Below, piece after piece: positions 1-12,306 of a stretch of DNA of 64,000 nt. The notes beneath the pieces are model-generated. The model was not told the origin of the DNA, ran no database searches, and saw nothing but the letters and a program-made list of their open reading frames with translations. The stretch comes from Oopsacas minuta (Eukaryota; Porifera; Hexactinellida; Lyssacinosida; Leucopsacidae): positions 1 to 64,000 of the forward strand of contig JAKMXF010000034.1 of the NCBI GenBank assembly GCA_024704765.1, in the 5' to 3' direction. The stretch's first letter is position 1, and each line of letters starts with the position of its first letter. A program made the position numbers and the translations under genes.

Positions 1-609
1 TACAGGGTGTTAAGACATTGACTTCCTGTTAGATTATTATGTTCAATTCATCTTGCGATAACAATGCCAAACTAATATTGTAATCCTTATCAAAATATAT
101 TGTAATTATGAATTATTATTTAATGTAGATTTGGAAACGTTTCATAGATAGGTATTGATTCGTTTCAACAATACTGGGATTATAGTAAAGCGACCAAATT
201 ATTTTCACAAAACATGTTTGAAACATTTTCCTTGGAAAAATTGTCTCAGCTCACAAACTAAATTAATGATATGGCTCAAAGTGGTCATGTTGCTACATAA
301 GTGAAAGATGCATGGATATGTAACTTTCTGGTATAAAAAGAATGTGAAATCCTTTTATTATGCAATTGTGGAAACTTATTATTCTGGGACGAATCGACAA
401 TAATATCGCTAGAATATATACCAAACCCTACATGAACAGTATCACCTTTTGAAAAACTATGAAATTCGCAATTTCTGTGGATTATTATTATTGAAATTAT
501 CGATAATATATTTGAATCCTTTATGAAAACAAAACAAGAAGATCTGATAAGATACAACAGTTTTATACATTTTCCAAAAAAGAGGAAATCAATTTCTTAA
601 CACCCTGTA
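1..609. mobile_element. MITE-like element with ~25-bp terminal inverted repeats
   Basis: The first bases of the window (TACAGGGTGTTAAGA...) recur in reverse complement at 585-609, with about two mismatches over 25 bp. The interior has no credible coding potential; the ORFs there are AT-rich and low-complexity. This is the structure of a non-autonomous DNA transposon of about 610 bp. The left flank is outside the window, so a target-site duplication cannot be checked and the element could start earlier. Confidence 0.55.
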
Positions 610-1745
610 GACGATACAAGGTGATAACATTTGATAATATATTTCATTCTAACTACCAGACTTATTATTAGTATCAGCTGACAGAAAATTTTACTGTGTT
701 GTTTATTCAGACTACATCCAAATACTGATTTGACTAACATTTGCTCAATACTTGTTACGATATTTCCAAAGTTCCAAAATATATTCTTGTAAGTAATGCA
801 ATTTATCCACTCAATGTTATGTAAAGAATTACTTATACAGACAGCTATGGGAAATATTTTCCTAATATCTCTATTTGTTCTGTTTAATTCTTTCCAGGAA
901 CACTGTCCGTATATTCTATTATCCTTTGAAAATTCAGATTTGAATAATTCATAACTCTTTACCAATTTTCGAATGATTAGCTAAGTAAGCCTCGATTTAA
1001 CAAAGTCGACAGATTTATTATAATAAGTTGCGTTCAGGCACAAGGCAAAAAATTTTATTCAAAAATTCATACTTCCTTTTCAAGTGCGCAGTGACGTGGA
1101 GCAACTGTAATCTGGAAGAGTTTACAAGATTTGAGGAGGTCCTTAGCCTCCTCACCCTCCCTATTTGCATTACCCAAACTTGCCCCAGGGATATCACATA
1201 TGATCCCTGCAGAAATTGATAAATCCAGGGAAATTGGATATTTCTGGCTTTTTTCCTCATAAAATGTGGAAAAAATCTAATTATGTGCATATAAAATTAG
1301 AAATTCGTGAAAAATTCCAAGAAAACAGGTACAAGGGGGGGGGGTTGGCAGTAACTAAGTGTGATTATAGCACTGAACCGAATTGCATAAATCCCAAAAT
1401 GACTCTCCTAAACTTTCTATTAGTTATATTATAGTCATACAATAATAGTTTGGATATTCTCTAATCCTAAGTTTCCATAGTAATTATATAAACCTATTCG
1501 AGATCTGTATCTGTGAACTTTCATAATAGAATATTATTGCACAAGTGGATTAGTAGTTATTTATTGTGTAATTAATTGCTTACGTATTTTAATCTGAGGT
1601 ATTCTTTAATCCCACCAGCAGTGAGTTATTTTTAGAACTACTTCCTTGTACTAAATTTATACAAACCTAATATTCAGTTCGTATAAATAGTTGAGATAGC
1701 TTTATTTTGCATAAATAATTTCTGTTTCTTTCAACTCTGATAGAT
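610..1745. other. Non-coding upstream region of the RBFOX gene
   Basis: AT-rich sequence with only short, low-complexity ORFs on both strands and no recognisable domain. A polypyrimidine-rich stretch ending in AG (about 1719-1743) lies immediately before the RBFOX ATG, so an intron and an upstream 5' exon of RBFOX may lie in or before this stretch. I see no other feature. Confidence 0.5.
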
Positions 1746-2675
1746 ATGTCAAACCAACAACACACTTTTTATCTTGAAACACAACCCAACGATTTCACTG
1801 GCAACATTTCACTATCTCCTCCTTCTACGCCACCTCTTCCAAGAACAGTTTCTCTTGATTCTGAAAAAGACGGACAATCTGTTTGCATCACTAGCACCAG
1901 TCATCAGTACACAGGGCCAGGGGGGCTACCACTCTCTAAATCTAACTCTATCCTCTCAGATGACACACCCACCCTTACTACACAACGTTCTAACGCATCC
2001 TCAACCTCTTCACACTCACAGCCCAAACGATTACACGTCTCTAATATTCCATTCAGAATGAGGGAACCTGATTTGAGACAGATTTTCGGTGTGTTTGGTG
2101 AGATCAGTGATGTTGAGATTATTTTCAATGAGAAAGGTTCAAAAGGTTTTGGTTTTCTAACATTCAAGAATTCAGAAAACGCTCAGAGAGCTAAAGATAC
2201 GATGCACAAGAGACTTATAGAAGGACGTGTAATAGAGGTTAATAATGCTACGCCACGGTCTGGACGTAGTAGAAGTCATTCTCATTCACGACACAGAAAC
2301 TCTCTTTACCGTTCTCCAACAGTTGATACCTCTATACCTCCTCACTTCACTACAGCATATCCTACTCCAGAAACAGCATATGCATGGACGAATCTCGTAC
2401 AAGTTGGACAGTCATTATACCAAACGCTTTACCAATCTCCTCAATTCACAACTATTCCTTATTCGCAGTATCCAACACCACCTCCTTCCGTTCAGAGCGG
2501 AGGATTCAGTGTACACTCGAGCCCAAGTTGGTCGCAAGGCAGTCCCAGCTGGTCACCGAGTAGTGGATGGGGTCAACCGAGCCCCAATTGGTCTCCTTAC
2601 CACTCCCTCACCAGTAGTCCAGCACCATACAGAAGTCCTGTACAGAATAACGATCTACGTTACACACCGTACTGA
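1746..2675 (+). CDS. RBFOX: RBFOX (Fox-1) family RNA-binding splicing regulator
   Basis: A 309-aa protein with one RRM at about residues 94-170. RNP2 is LHVSNI (96-101) and RNP1 is KGFGFLTF (133-140); the RRM ends in the family signature IEVNNAT. The residues that contact (U)GCAUG RNA in vertebrate Fox-1 appear conserved (His97, Phe103, Phe137 by alignment from memory). A Ser/Thr/Pro-rich N-terminus precedes the RRM, and a low-complexity tail rich in Tyr, Pro and SPSWS/SPNWS repeats follows, as in the Fox-1 C-terminal activation region. The family binds pre-mRNA in the nucleus and controls alternative exons according to binding position. The ATG follows a splice-acceptor-like tract, so an upstream exon could add N-terminal residues. 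AATAAA near 2938 is a plausible poly(A) signal. Confidence 0.9.
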   Translation: MSNQQHTFYLETQPNDFTGNISLSPPSTPPLPRTVSLDSEKDGQSVCITSTSHQYTGPGGLPLSKSNSILSDDTPTLTTQRSNASSTSSHSQPKRLHVSNIPFRMREPDLRQIFGVFGEISDVEIIFNEKGSKGFGFLTFKNSENAQRAKDTMHKRLIEGRVIEVNNATPRSGRSRSHSHSRHRNSLYRSPTVDTSIPPHFTTAYPTPETAYAWTNLVQVGQSLYQTLYQSPQFTTIPYSQYPTPPPSVQSGGFSVHSSPSWSQGSPSWSPSSGWGQPSPNWSPYHSLTSSPAPYRSPVQNNDLRYTPY

Positions 2676-5643
2676 TTCATACTGTATTTCTGAATTTTAT
2701 TCTTTCGAAGAATTAAAGTCTTCAAACTTTCTAAGAATCCGTAAATCATGGATCGTCTAGGTTCAATTCTATTTGTACATCTTATCCTAATTCAATGCAT
2801 TCGCCCCTCTCTATTTTGGCCCTGACTGATCTTATAGCTTAGCTCATTTATGCATGGATTATTGTATTCTCTTTCATTTCAAGATTCTGATAATTGATAT
2901 ATTATTATTATTATTATTATTATTATTGACTACCGCAATAAACAAATTTGACAGTTTCAAATTCTTTACATGTTATTTACTACTATTATAGCCTTGCAAA
3001 CGATTTATAGCGTTTCCAAGGAGGGATGGAGTAATTGATATTATGAATTATTCCTGAGTTAAAAAGTTTAAATCCTCATTTTAGTTAATTCGGTCATTCA
3101 CCTCCTCAATGTCATACCTCTAAATGTGTTCTTAGTAAGAATTACTGGTACTTGTATGGGAGTTTTTCTCGAAATTGGATAGAAAGATTTGTTCCAGTAT
3201 TTGTATGATTCTCGCAAAGATTCGAATAAGTCTGTCTATATTACAAACCTTGTTACTTATTTTATCTTATTTGTACTCGTGTAGTGCAGTGACCCTTAGC
3301 GACTTGTCCATGTAGCTAACTGTCTACATTTACACCTATGATATGACAAGTAGTAGTGAACAAGACTCCTTTTTAGGAAATACTTACTGAATATGTATAT
3401 TTATTCTATTCTAATTAATTGGTACCAATTTGGATACAAATGACATCACAAATATTATTAAAGTAATTTTTGTCATTAGCTAGCTCTATGAAGCGATTTT
3501 AATGTATTGATAAATAATCTATTAATTATTATGTAGGATTTGTTATATTAGTAATCAATTACGTCATTTGAATAGGATGTTTAGGGGTATATTACACCTT
3601 GTCGGATCACTTAACTATTTGATCAGATATGTATCAAATTCTTTGGTAAATTGAGAGACAAACATCCCAATTAGAGCTACAGGACACCTTGGATGAGCTT
3701 GGGACTTTGACAATTGTAGGATTCTTATTGGCTGATGTGAGTAGTTAATTGTCAACGTTTTCTGTATTGCGTCATAAACAGTGATTTAATTATTGAAATA
3801 TTAATCTAGACTGATCAGCTTTACTACCACACACAGATGTGTATTCTTCTCCACTAGTTGTAAATGGTTTAATGTATATTATAACAACTTATCGAATGAT
3901 TAATTGCATTATTCATATATTCCCTTTGATACATTTTAGTATAAGAACCTTATCTTAATATGGGAACTTATGAGGTACATAAGTTATTGTGCGGTTTCAT
4001 TGATACTTAGAATTGAATTCACACAAATTAAAATGCTATTGTCCAAACTTTTCATTCAATCATCGGTTAATAACTTGTTGTGACTTCTATTATTATTCTT
4101 AAACCTTTCTAATAACTGTACACATGGATTGTCTCAAACTACTGAATTACTTAAACTCCACAGTAATTACTAAAGTATTGTCATGATAATGTCATTGATA
4201 TAACCTCAGGCATAATTTGATCTACATTACTAGCTCATTAGCTAAATATTCAAGAGTAGATATTGATATGATCTTAACTGGGTATCCTTTTACGTTAGTG
4301 TCATAATACAAACTAGCTACAGTAATTATTCACTGAACATGTGCTTCTATTAAGGAGTTGCAATAGAAGTCACTGGTTGTGGTACTAGTCCCATCTAATA
4401 GGGTCATTATTTGTGAATTCTATTAATAACTAATTATTCAGCACAATGTATTAATAGTAACAATCATCACGCTCTGTAATATTCTATTTGTTTGCGATTA
4501 CAAATAGAAATTGGTTTCCGGAATTCAGGCTTGTCTCCATTTTTGAGGTTTTTGGGCAGCCCAGTGAGGTCTAAAATTTAATACATTAATTACGTATATA
4601 GATATTTACACAACCCAAAAATCCCGAGAACTCTAATTAAACACTTATTAACTAATCGATATGAACCTGTGTCAAGTGTATACATGTATTTGCTACCGGA
4701 TACATGTTCGTGGTGCTCGTTTGTGGCCCATACTGCTAAATCAGGATAGTCATGTTACAGTACTGGGAAGGAGTATAGTATTCACCTTCCTAGTTTTATA
4801 TTTGTCCTAAACATACTCCTAAAAGAGTACCAGGTTCCTATATATAAATAATAGAATCGCTTCCCCATTCTTTTCATTATTTGATCTAATTTTATGACTT
4901 TCATGTCCAAAGGACAATAAAACAAATACATAATAAAATAGCCTCAGCCCTCAGGTGCTCAGAATTACGTAACATCGATTCTAAGCTAGAACCGATGCAC
5001 AACATAATAATTATTTATTGGTTCAATTGCCCATTATTTCAATGCTGATTATAATAAGTAGCAAAAACTTAATAATTTATTCTAATTGAGGAGAATAATT
5101 AATTACTTATCGTGTATAATACTTCATTATTATTATTATATATTCTCTTATAAACCATCGTGAATGTTAATTCAACGAATTTCTATAAATGAATCTTGTC
5201 ATTAATATAATACACTGCTGATTAATCACCCTAGTAACAGATTCAAGCATTGCTATGTAAATTTTCATTCCTCATCATATTATGTAATAGAAATTTATCC
5301 TATGTCATCAACTACACATGATTACTAGATTTTATCATCACGTATATACCCGATGTAATTTGCTTACTATAAACAATTCGATGAGAATTTATCAAATTCC
5401 TAATGCTGGTATTCGTAACTAAGCATTTTACAACAACAACTTAATGCTACAAATATTTGAGAAAACTCATTTTCTCTAACAATTTCTGTTCATCACCTTA
5501 TTACTAACCGTAATCGATTCGTTTATTAACAAAACATGAGAATAGAAAATAATTAATTCGATCATAAACTCTTTCAGTTATAATTACTTGTTCAATTCAA
5601 TTCACCACACAATATTTCTAAAACGAATAGAAACAAAATATCC
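2676..5643. other. 3-kb intergenic region, no gene recognised
   Basis: AT-rich DNA between RBFOX and WARS2. It holds the probable RBFOX 3' UTR (to about 2940) and a short (ATT)n microsatellite at about 2901-2927. No ORF above noise, tRNA or conserved motif is visible on either strand. Promoter elements for WARS2 must lie at the right end but none is distinctive. Confidence 0.5.
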
Positions 5644-6648
5644 ATGCGTAGAGTATTTTCGGGTATCCAACCTTCAGGAATCCCTCATATCGGCAACTAC
5701 TTAGGAGCTCTCAAGAACTGGATAGCACTTCAAAATACTGAATCAGCATTACCCCCTATCTACTGTATTGTAGACCTGCATGCTCTGACAACTCTGAGTG
5801 GACATCCTCAACAACTACGTCAATTAACTATAGAATCAACAGCTAGTCTTTTAGCATGCGGACTGGATCCTAAGAAATCTATTATCTTCAAGCAATCATC
5901 AATACACCATCACACACAATTAGCATGGATACTATCATGTATTACGTCATCCGGAGTATTAGGCCGTATGAATCAATGGAAATCTAGACAGAAAACACAC
6001 AATAGCACTCTTGGGTTATTTTCTTATCCAATGTTAATGTGTGCAGATATTCTATTGTATAGATCAACAGATGTACCAGTAGGTGATGACCAGATTCAGC
6101 ACTTAGAGTTAGCAAGAAATACAGCTGAAATATTCAACAGAACTTATGAAACTGATTTTATGAAGATAGCCGAATTAATCTTACCGTCAGAATCAGGTGC
6201 GTGTCGTGTAATGAGTCTGAGAGAACCTCTTGAGAAGATGAGTAAGTCTAATCAGAGTGAGTATTCTCGTATCAATCTGTCAGACATGCCATCTGTCGTT
6301 AAGAGTAAGATTCTAAGAGCTGTCACTGATAACGAGTCTAGAGTAAGTTTTGAACCTGATACACGACCTGGAGTTAGTAATCTGGTTTCTATATACGGTA
6401 GCTATAGTGATAAAACTATTGAAATGGTATGTCAGGAATTTGAAGGTAAATCCACGCATGAATTTAAAATAGCTCTGCATGACCTGTTGATTGAAAAGCT
6501 TTACGCATACCAAACTGAATACCAACGTATTATGGAGGATAAAGGATATATACTGAACGTATTAGAACAAGGCCGGAAACAAGCATTAGAAATTGCAGAC
6601 GAGAATATGAAGCAGATTTTAGAAATGACAGGGTTATCATATAATTGA
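5644..6648 (+). CDS. WARS2: Tryptophanyl-tRNA synthetase, bacterial/mitochondrial type
   Basis: A 334-aa class I aminoacyl-tRNA synthetase that charges tRNA-Trp with tryptophan using ATP. The start IQPSGIPHIGNYLGAL contains the HIGH-type signature (HIGN, residues 15-18) and KMSKS is at 198-202; both ATP-binding motifs are intact. The length matches bacterial TrpRS and mitochondrial WARS2 rather than the longer cytosolic WARS1, so mitochondrial action is likely. Only two residues precede the core, so no long targeting peptide is visible. A short upstream exon could supply one, or the core N-terminus may serve. The coding region is uninterrupted. NAA20 follows in the same direction. Confidence 0.93.
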   Translation: MRRVFSGIQPSGIPHIGNYLGALKNWIALQNTESALPPIYCIVDLHALTTLSGHPQQLRQLTIESTASLLACGLDPKKSIIFKQSSIHHHTQLAWILSCITSSGVLGRMNQWKSRQKTHNSTLGLFSYPMLMCADILLYRSTDVPVGDDQIQHLELARNTAEIFNRTYETDFMKIAELILPSESGACRVMSLREPLEKMSKSNQSEYSRINLSDMPSVVKSKILRAVTDNESRVSFEPDTRPGVSNLVSIYGSYSDKTIEMVCQEFEGKSTHEFKIALHDLLIEKLYAYQTEYQRIMEDKGYILNVLEQGRKQALEIADENMKQILEMTGLSYN

Positions 6649-6968
6649 TCCTATCTCACTTATTAAAATGTTTAACATGTCGAAAATGTAGATTAAAATT
6701 ATTCAATTATTCTGTTTTTATATGATAGTCTGCTGCAGGGTTTCTCAGCTGTGGTCATGGCTACAAAGATATTTTATCATTTTTGGTCAAGTTGATCTAT
6801 GACAATTTTGGCCAACATGACCAAATATGGCCAAACCCAAACCCTTGCGATGATACAGAATTTTATACAAAATGTGGCCATAACTCAAGAGAGTTTGAGA
6901 AACCTGGGTCTACTTTCAGGATTTTGATATATTTGAAGTTATTAAACAATAAATACAAATCTACTAGC
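6649..6968. repeat. Short intergenic spacer with a dispersed repeat
   Basis: The stretch from about 6735 to 6805 (GGTTTCTCAGCTGTGGTCAT and following) matches, in inverse orientation, 16325-16445. Both have the block TTTTTGGTCAAGTTGA near one end. It is a dispersed non-coding repeat and explains why the NAA20 reading frame appears open upstream of its real ATG. Confidence 0.45.
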
Positions 6969-7502
6969 ATGACTATCTATCGCCCATTCACATGTGACGA
7001 CTTCTTCAAATACAATAACATAAATCTTGACTCATTAACTGAGAACTATGGCATTCCATTCTACCTCTCATACATCTCACAATGGCCAGAATACTTCCGT
7101 ATCGCTGAATCTGCTTCCGGTAAGCTTGTAGGCTACATAATGGGGAAATCAGAGAGTAAGCGTGGAGTAGATGACTGGCATGGACATATAACAGCTGTTA
7201 CTGTATCACCAGATTATAGAAAACTTGGCATTGGTGCTAGTCTCATAAAATTCCTCGAGGATGTTTCAGAGAAGAAAAGATGTTACTTTGTAGATTTATA
7301 CGTGAGAGCTTCAAATGCGATTGCTGTTGGTTTGTATGAAAAACTTGGTTATGTTGTGTATAGACGTGTTCTCGGGTATTATAGTAATCCTGGGCAGCCA
7401 GATGAAGACGGTTTAGATATGAGGAAATCTCTCTCTAGGGATAAAGATAAGATGTTTATGATTCCAGTAACTCATCCTGTTAGCGCAGATGATGTTACTT
7501 GA
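6969..7502 (+). CDS. NAA20: N-alpha-acetyltransferase 20, NatB catalytic subunit
   Basis: A 177-aa GNAT-fold acetyltransferase. I chose the ATG at 6969 because the protein then begins MTIYRPFTCDDFFKYNNINL, the conserved NAA20 N-terminus, and has the family length (178 aa in humans). The frame stays open upstream but reads repeat DNA there. The acetyl-CoA-binding motif R-x-x-G-x-G/A is RKLGIGA, and YEKLGYVVYRRV is the conserved late GNAT segment. With auxiliary subunit NAA25 it acetylates nascent proteins starting Met-Asp, Met-Glu, Met-Asn or Met-Gln at the ribosome. No introns are seen in the coding region. Confidence 0.94.
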   Translation: MTIYRPFTCDDFFKYNNINLDSLTENYGIPFYLSYISQWPEYFRIAESASGKLVGYIMGKSESKRGVDDWHGHITAVTVSPDYRKLGIGASLIKFLEDVSEKKRCYFVDLYVRASNAIAVGLYEKLGYVVYRRVLGYYSNPGQPDEDGLDMRKSLSRDKDKMFMIPVTHPVSADDVT

Positions 7503-7961
7503 ATTTTAAACAGTTAATTATGAGAGAGATTTTGTTGTGTAGATAGCATTTTGTTTCTATCAAATGATTCTAATAATATTTTACTGTAAACCATGTTTGT
7601 GGACTATTTCTCTTTTAGAAACTAATCATCATATTTATCCCCCATAATGAATAGTTTCCAGTTGCTATACTTCTCATGTTTGAATCGTTCCAATTATTGT
7701 GTCAATTTACATTCTATTGAATATAAACAACACAGTTCACCTAATTAGTCTACGAATCTTTATAACTCTTACATTATTTCAAGGTAGCACATATATTGCT
7801 ATTCAGACATAGTTTATTGGTCTAGCTTACCCACTAATTAATAACAATACACTGAATACAGGCTATGCAATAACTAATTTAATAAATGCCACAACGGAAT
7901 AGTTGCATTTTCCTATTCAAATAGTCCACAATTCTAACATTGCAGGAGAGCGGATAGAATA

Positions 7962-10900
7962 ATGCTATTGATTCTAATTAGCTGTATTTTGCAGGGAATA
8001 TTATTCACGAATGTTCACACGGTTAGGAGTTACGTAGACGGGGATGTTCGATTAGCTGACGCACAATATAGAGTGTCAGCTTATTACAACAGACAGTATG
8101 TATTTGGTCGGGTTGAAGTCAGTTTTGAATCTAACTGGGGAACTGTATGCTGGAATAGATGGAGTTTTTATGAGTCTAGAACCGTATGTACAGAGATAGG
8201 ATACCACCGTCCGTCTGATTGGAGCACTGCTGGACCCAATAGAATTATACAAGATGATAGAGTAATTTTGCTTGATAATTTGTATTGTAATGGTGAGGAT
8301 AGATTGATTGACTGCAGACATAATGGTTACAACAATGTCCGTGAAAGATGTACGCATTATGATGACGTCTGGGTAGAGTGTTATAGAGATTTTCCTGTGC
8401 ATGTATCAGGTAACTATTATTAAATATACTGAATTTTGGAAAGATTGTATTATGCATTCGCTATGAGTTTTTTGCTGGGTATTTCGTAACTTAGTTTCGC
8501 TCTATAGATTTACCAATCAGATTAATAAGCCAACAGGCAATTAATGCTTACAACAGTCAAAATAATACATATTTAAATGAGAACGATGTTGTTCACGCGG
8601 GATTGATACAAGCTAAACTCAACGGGGATTGGTACTACATATCTGGTGTAGGATGGGATCTTGTAGATGCTAGAATATCATGTAGACAGCTGGGTTATCC
8701 TGATGTTAATTATATCCCCGAGTATGATCCTGAAATAGCATTGAGTGAAGATCAGCTGATCCAGGTTACAATGGAGAATTTAGATTGTGTAAGCAACGAG
8801 AGAGAGCTAAAGGAATGTTACCATGATGGTTGGCTTGTTTCGGATTATGATGTGACGAATTTAGCAAGTGTTAATTGTGTAACAAAGGAACAATTCTTAT
8901 CATCAAAAGAAACGGTAATATAAGTGTCTGTGTATAATTTCAAATTACAAATGCTAGGAGCTTTAGCTAGATCAATTCTCGACTGTTGATAAACATTATA
9001 ATTGATACTACAGAGGAACTTCGTTAATACGAATTTCCGGATAAGACTAACAATATTTGCACATAATCAGGTTCCTACATTGGATATCCAATTAGTATAA
9101 CTCCGGTTAATTAATACGAACTCCGGATAAGGCAAACAAAATTTGACCGTCCGTTCGTGTTGGTACTAACGAGGCTAGTGTAATTGGGTAGGGAACTTGA
9201 TTATTCATTTTGCAATTTTGGCTAGATAATATTTTTAAGGTCAAATTGTGATAATGAAGGGACACTCTTATCATTACTTACCATAATCACACATATTATA
9301 GGACTCAGCGATATGTAGGAACCTGGGATAAGAGTGATAAGACGTACTTAATAGAATACGTGAATTAAAATTATTACTTCATAGTTATTTCGCCTGAGAG
9401 GTGGTAGCAGCTACTGGGAAGGGAGATTAGAGATTCTACACGAACTATCCTGGGGGACTATCTGTAGCAAAGATTTCACACTCACACATGCAGATATAGC
9501 TTGTAAGAGTTTAGGACTAGGAAGAGCTGAGGAAATGTTTAACACTGCAAGCAGTGGGTATGGACGTGGAATAGGAGAGATATGGATTGGAGATTTTGAC
9601 TGTAGCAACCCTTTATCAGCTGATTCTCTGCTAGATTGTGATTCTAGTGATTGGGGGTATTCTACTTGCAGATATGATCATGCTTGGGATGTTGGTATCA
9701 AATGTCAAGTTCCTAGACCTGAGAGAAAGGTATGATAATAAATAGAATAAATATCTATTAAATGAATACAAATAAAAACATTACACATTGAAAACTATTC
9801 AATAAAACTGATAGTTTTGAATGCGTAATCTTATTAGTTTTGTGAAATAATTCCTAATAGTAGTATGTATGTATTCACAAGACTTGTTATGCTCCATACG
9901 TTGTTATTATGAATTATTGAATCCATTAAATATTGAACTGACGACTTGGGGGCGCTTCATTTGTTCGATAAGTATTTTCCATGTCATTTGGAGTTGGCCG
10001 GAAGTGTCCTTGACCCCCTACTTGTTGCTAAGTGTGTTTACAACTCACTAAGAAGGTGATTGAATTGGAAATTTCTTGGATTATCCAACTAGATTGCATT
10101 TGGCAGAGAATATGAGAATTTCTAACTCACTATTTGGTTAGCAGTTATGGATTTTCATGGCATTGTCGTTGGATCTTGGCCTTAAGAATTGGCCGGAATT
10201 ATTACAGCTAGTCCGCAATTCATAAATCGTCCCGATAGCTCAGATGAAAGTGATTGAATTCCACAAATGCTACCAAAGTCCCATGAATTTAGACAAAAAC
10301 CGCTAGCGAAACACTATATGCAATCTAGTTATATAATCCTGGAAAATTCCAATTCAATCACCTTCTTAATGAGCCATAAACACACTCAGCAACAAGTAGG
10401 AGGGTCAAGGAAACTTCAGCCCAACTCTCAAGACCCCGATCCAACGATTATGCCATGAAAATCCACAACTGTGCAATCCAAATATTCAAGAAATAATTAC
10501 TTCAGATTTTCGTATAAATGAAAGCGGTCTGACGACTTCATAAATGAATCTAATGATAACAAAATGCCGCAATATGAATCTTTCTTTGGAGCAGAAAGGG
10601 CGGAAGTAAAACTTTGGTCTGACTATGAGCCAATTAGACCAGCCCCAGGCCAATAAGATAAGATACTTAAAATTTAGGGAGGAACTGAAATTTCGCTAGT
10701 TCCTGGCCGGATTGGCTCCGCTGGCCCTGTGGACCTATCCTTGAGTGAAACAAGTTGATTAACAAAATCAGAGGTAATTATATTTATAATCATTAGATTC
10801 GTATGCTACGACAATACATCTCTCGCCAATACACAATGCCTGGAGTTAAGTTCTACTACACAGAAATCTACCATGAGAATACCTGGAGCTCTCCTTGCTG

Positions 10901-12306
10901 CTACTCACTCCTGCCTCGTATCAGCACTAATAGGCTATGTAGAGAGTTAGGTGGGGTAGTATTTAGTTAATAGTATTATTTTAATTTTACAGGTGTCAAA
11001 ATGTGATTATTTGCTAATAGTATTGAATAGTATTCACACACGTTCCATTCCAAGTATTGCCAACACATTGTTATTTCCATTGTTACTGATATCGAACTTC
11101 ATATTTGTTAAATCTCGGGGACCTATCTAGCAAGATAGTAAGTAGAGCATGATAGAGCTATCTATGTGTAATATTCTTAGAATGTTAATAATAAATCTGA
11201 AATCAATCTCTAACCTAAAAGAATCTATTTATTTTGAAAATACTACCGATTACGGCCGAAATGTTTTGTCCGTAACGAAAAGGAACACTAAAATGTTATT
11301 AACCAATTCCCGCACCCAAATCGAGATTACAGCACCCTTTTGACGTCATATAATGACACATTTTCCCTGCCGTATTCAGTTAATGCAGGAGAAGAATCTA
11401 TGTACCTGTATCAGTCTATAATCATAGTCCACCTCTAATATTCCTTCCTTGTTAATTATTGAATATATTTGAGATTTCCATCTCTGTACCAGATACATGC
11501 ATTGAAATTATTGATAATGGAATGATAACAAAATATGTATAATATTATTTTGTAAATCGAAACAAAAACAAAGATTTGTGACTGTTTTTTGTGTTAAGTT
11601 TAATATTCAATTCTAACGTCCCCAAAGTTCTTTACATATTTATCACAATATGTATATAAGTGCATTAAATATTTCTCATCAAACATTCCTTATAGAGTGC
11701 AACCTATATAAGTGTGGAATTCCGCAATAAATTTCTTGAATAATCAATTTTTGTGCTAAATTTGGAAAAAAAAACACGTATTTATCGCTATGATGAATTG
11801 AAACTTTTGGTTTTCTCAGAAGAAATTACTTACAAATTTTTATATTCAACCAACAACCTTAGGGCATATTATAGTTATCAGGAAATTCGCCTGCCCGACT
11901 TCCCCACTTATAAAGGTTCTACTGTACCCCCTTTGCTTTTAACTTCCTTCGTTATTCCCATCTTCCCGTTAACTTAGCTTTGTCTATGGGAAAGAATTCA
12001 CCCTCTGAACCAATTAATTATGTATTTATCGATCCAGCTGCTTAAAACTTTGTTTGATAGCTAACTCGTACCATAACTCCATGAGCTACTTTTTGAATCT
12101 AATCTATTCTCTATAATTCTTAGGTTTGGGGTTTGGTTTACCTTATCTGAGTCGCTGTGAAACAGATCCTAACAAGAGCCAGCAATCAGGTTTAAGTGGG
12201 TATATTCTATGCTATAAACAAGAGTACTTTTCAGAGAATTGTCTGAGTCAATTAACAAAATTAGATCAGTGCTACTACGGTTATGACGTCATTGCTTGCG
12301 CAGATA
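7962..12306 (+). other. LOXL: SRCR-encoding exons 1-5 of the LOXL gene
   Basis: Exon 1 begins MLLILISCILQGILF, a signal peptide, then SRCR1 with GRVEVSFESNWGTVCW and Cys pairs. Exon 2 carries SRCR2 (ARISCRQLGYP; its start lacks the usual WGTVC). Exon 3 carries SRCR3 (EGRLEILHELSWGTICS, ACKSLGLG). SRCR4 is split between exons 4 and 5; joining at 10950/12124 in phase 1 recreates CRELGLGFGLPY, the normal CRQLG region. That donor is GTGGGG, a weak match. Exon 5 ends YDVIACAD plus one base. SRCR2 and SRCR4 are the most divergent. Confidence 0.85.

Noticed and set aside
597-1290. Minus-strand ORFs of 90-122 aa at the left edge
   Set aside because: One overlaps the transposon-like end and the others are low-complexity and lack any family resemblance.
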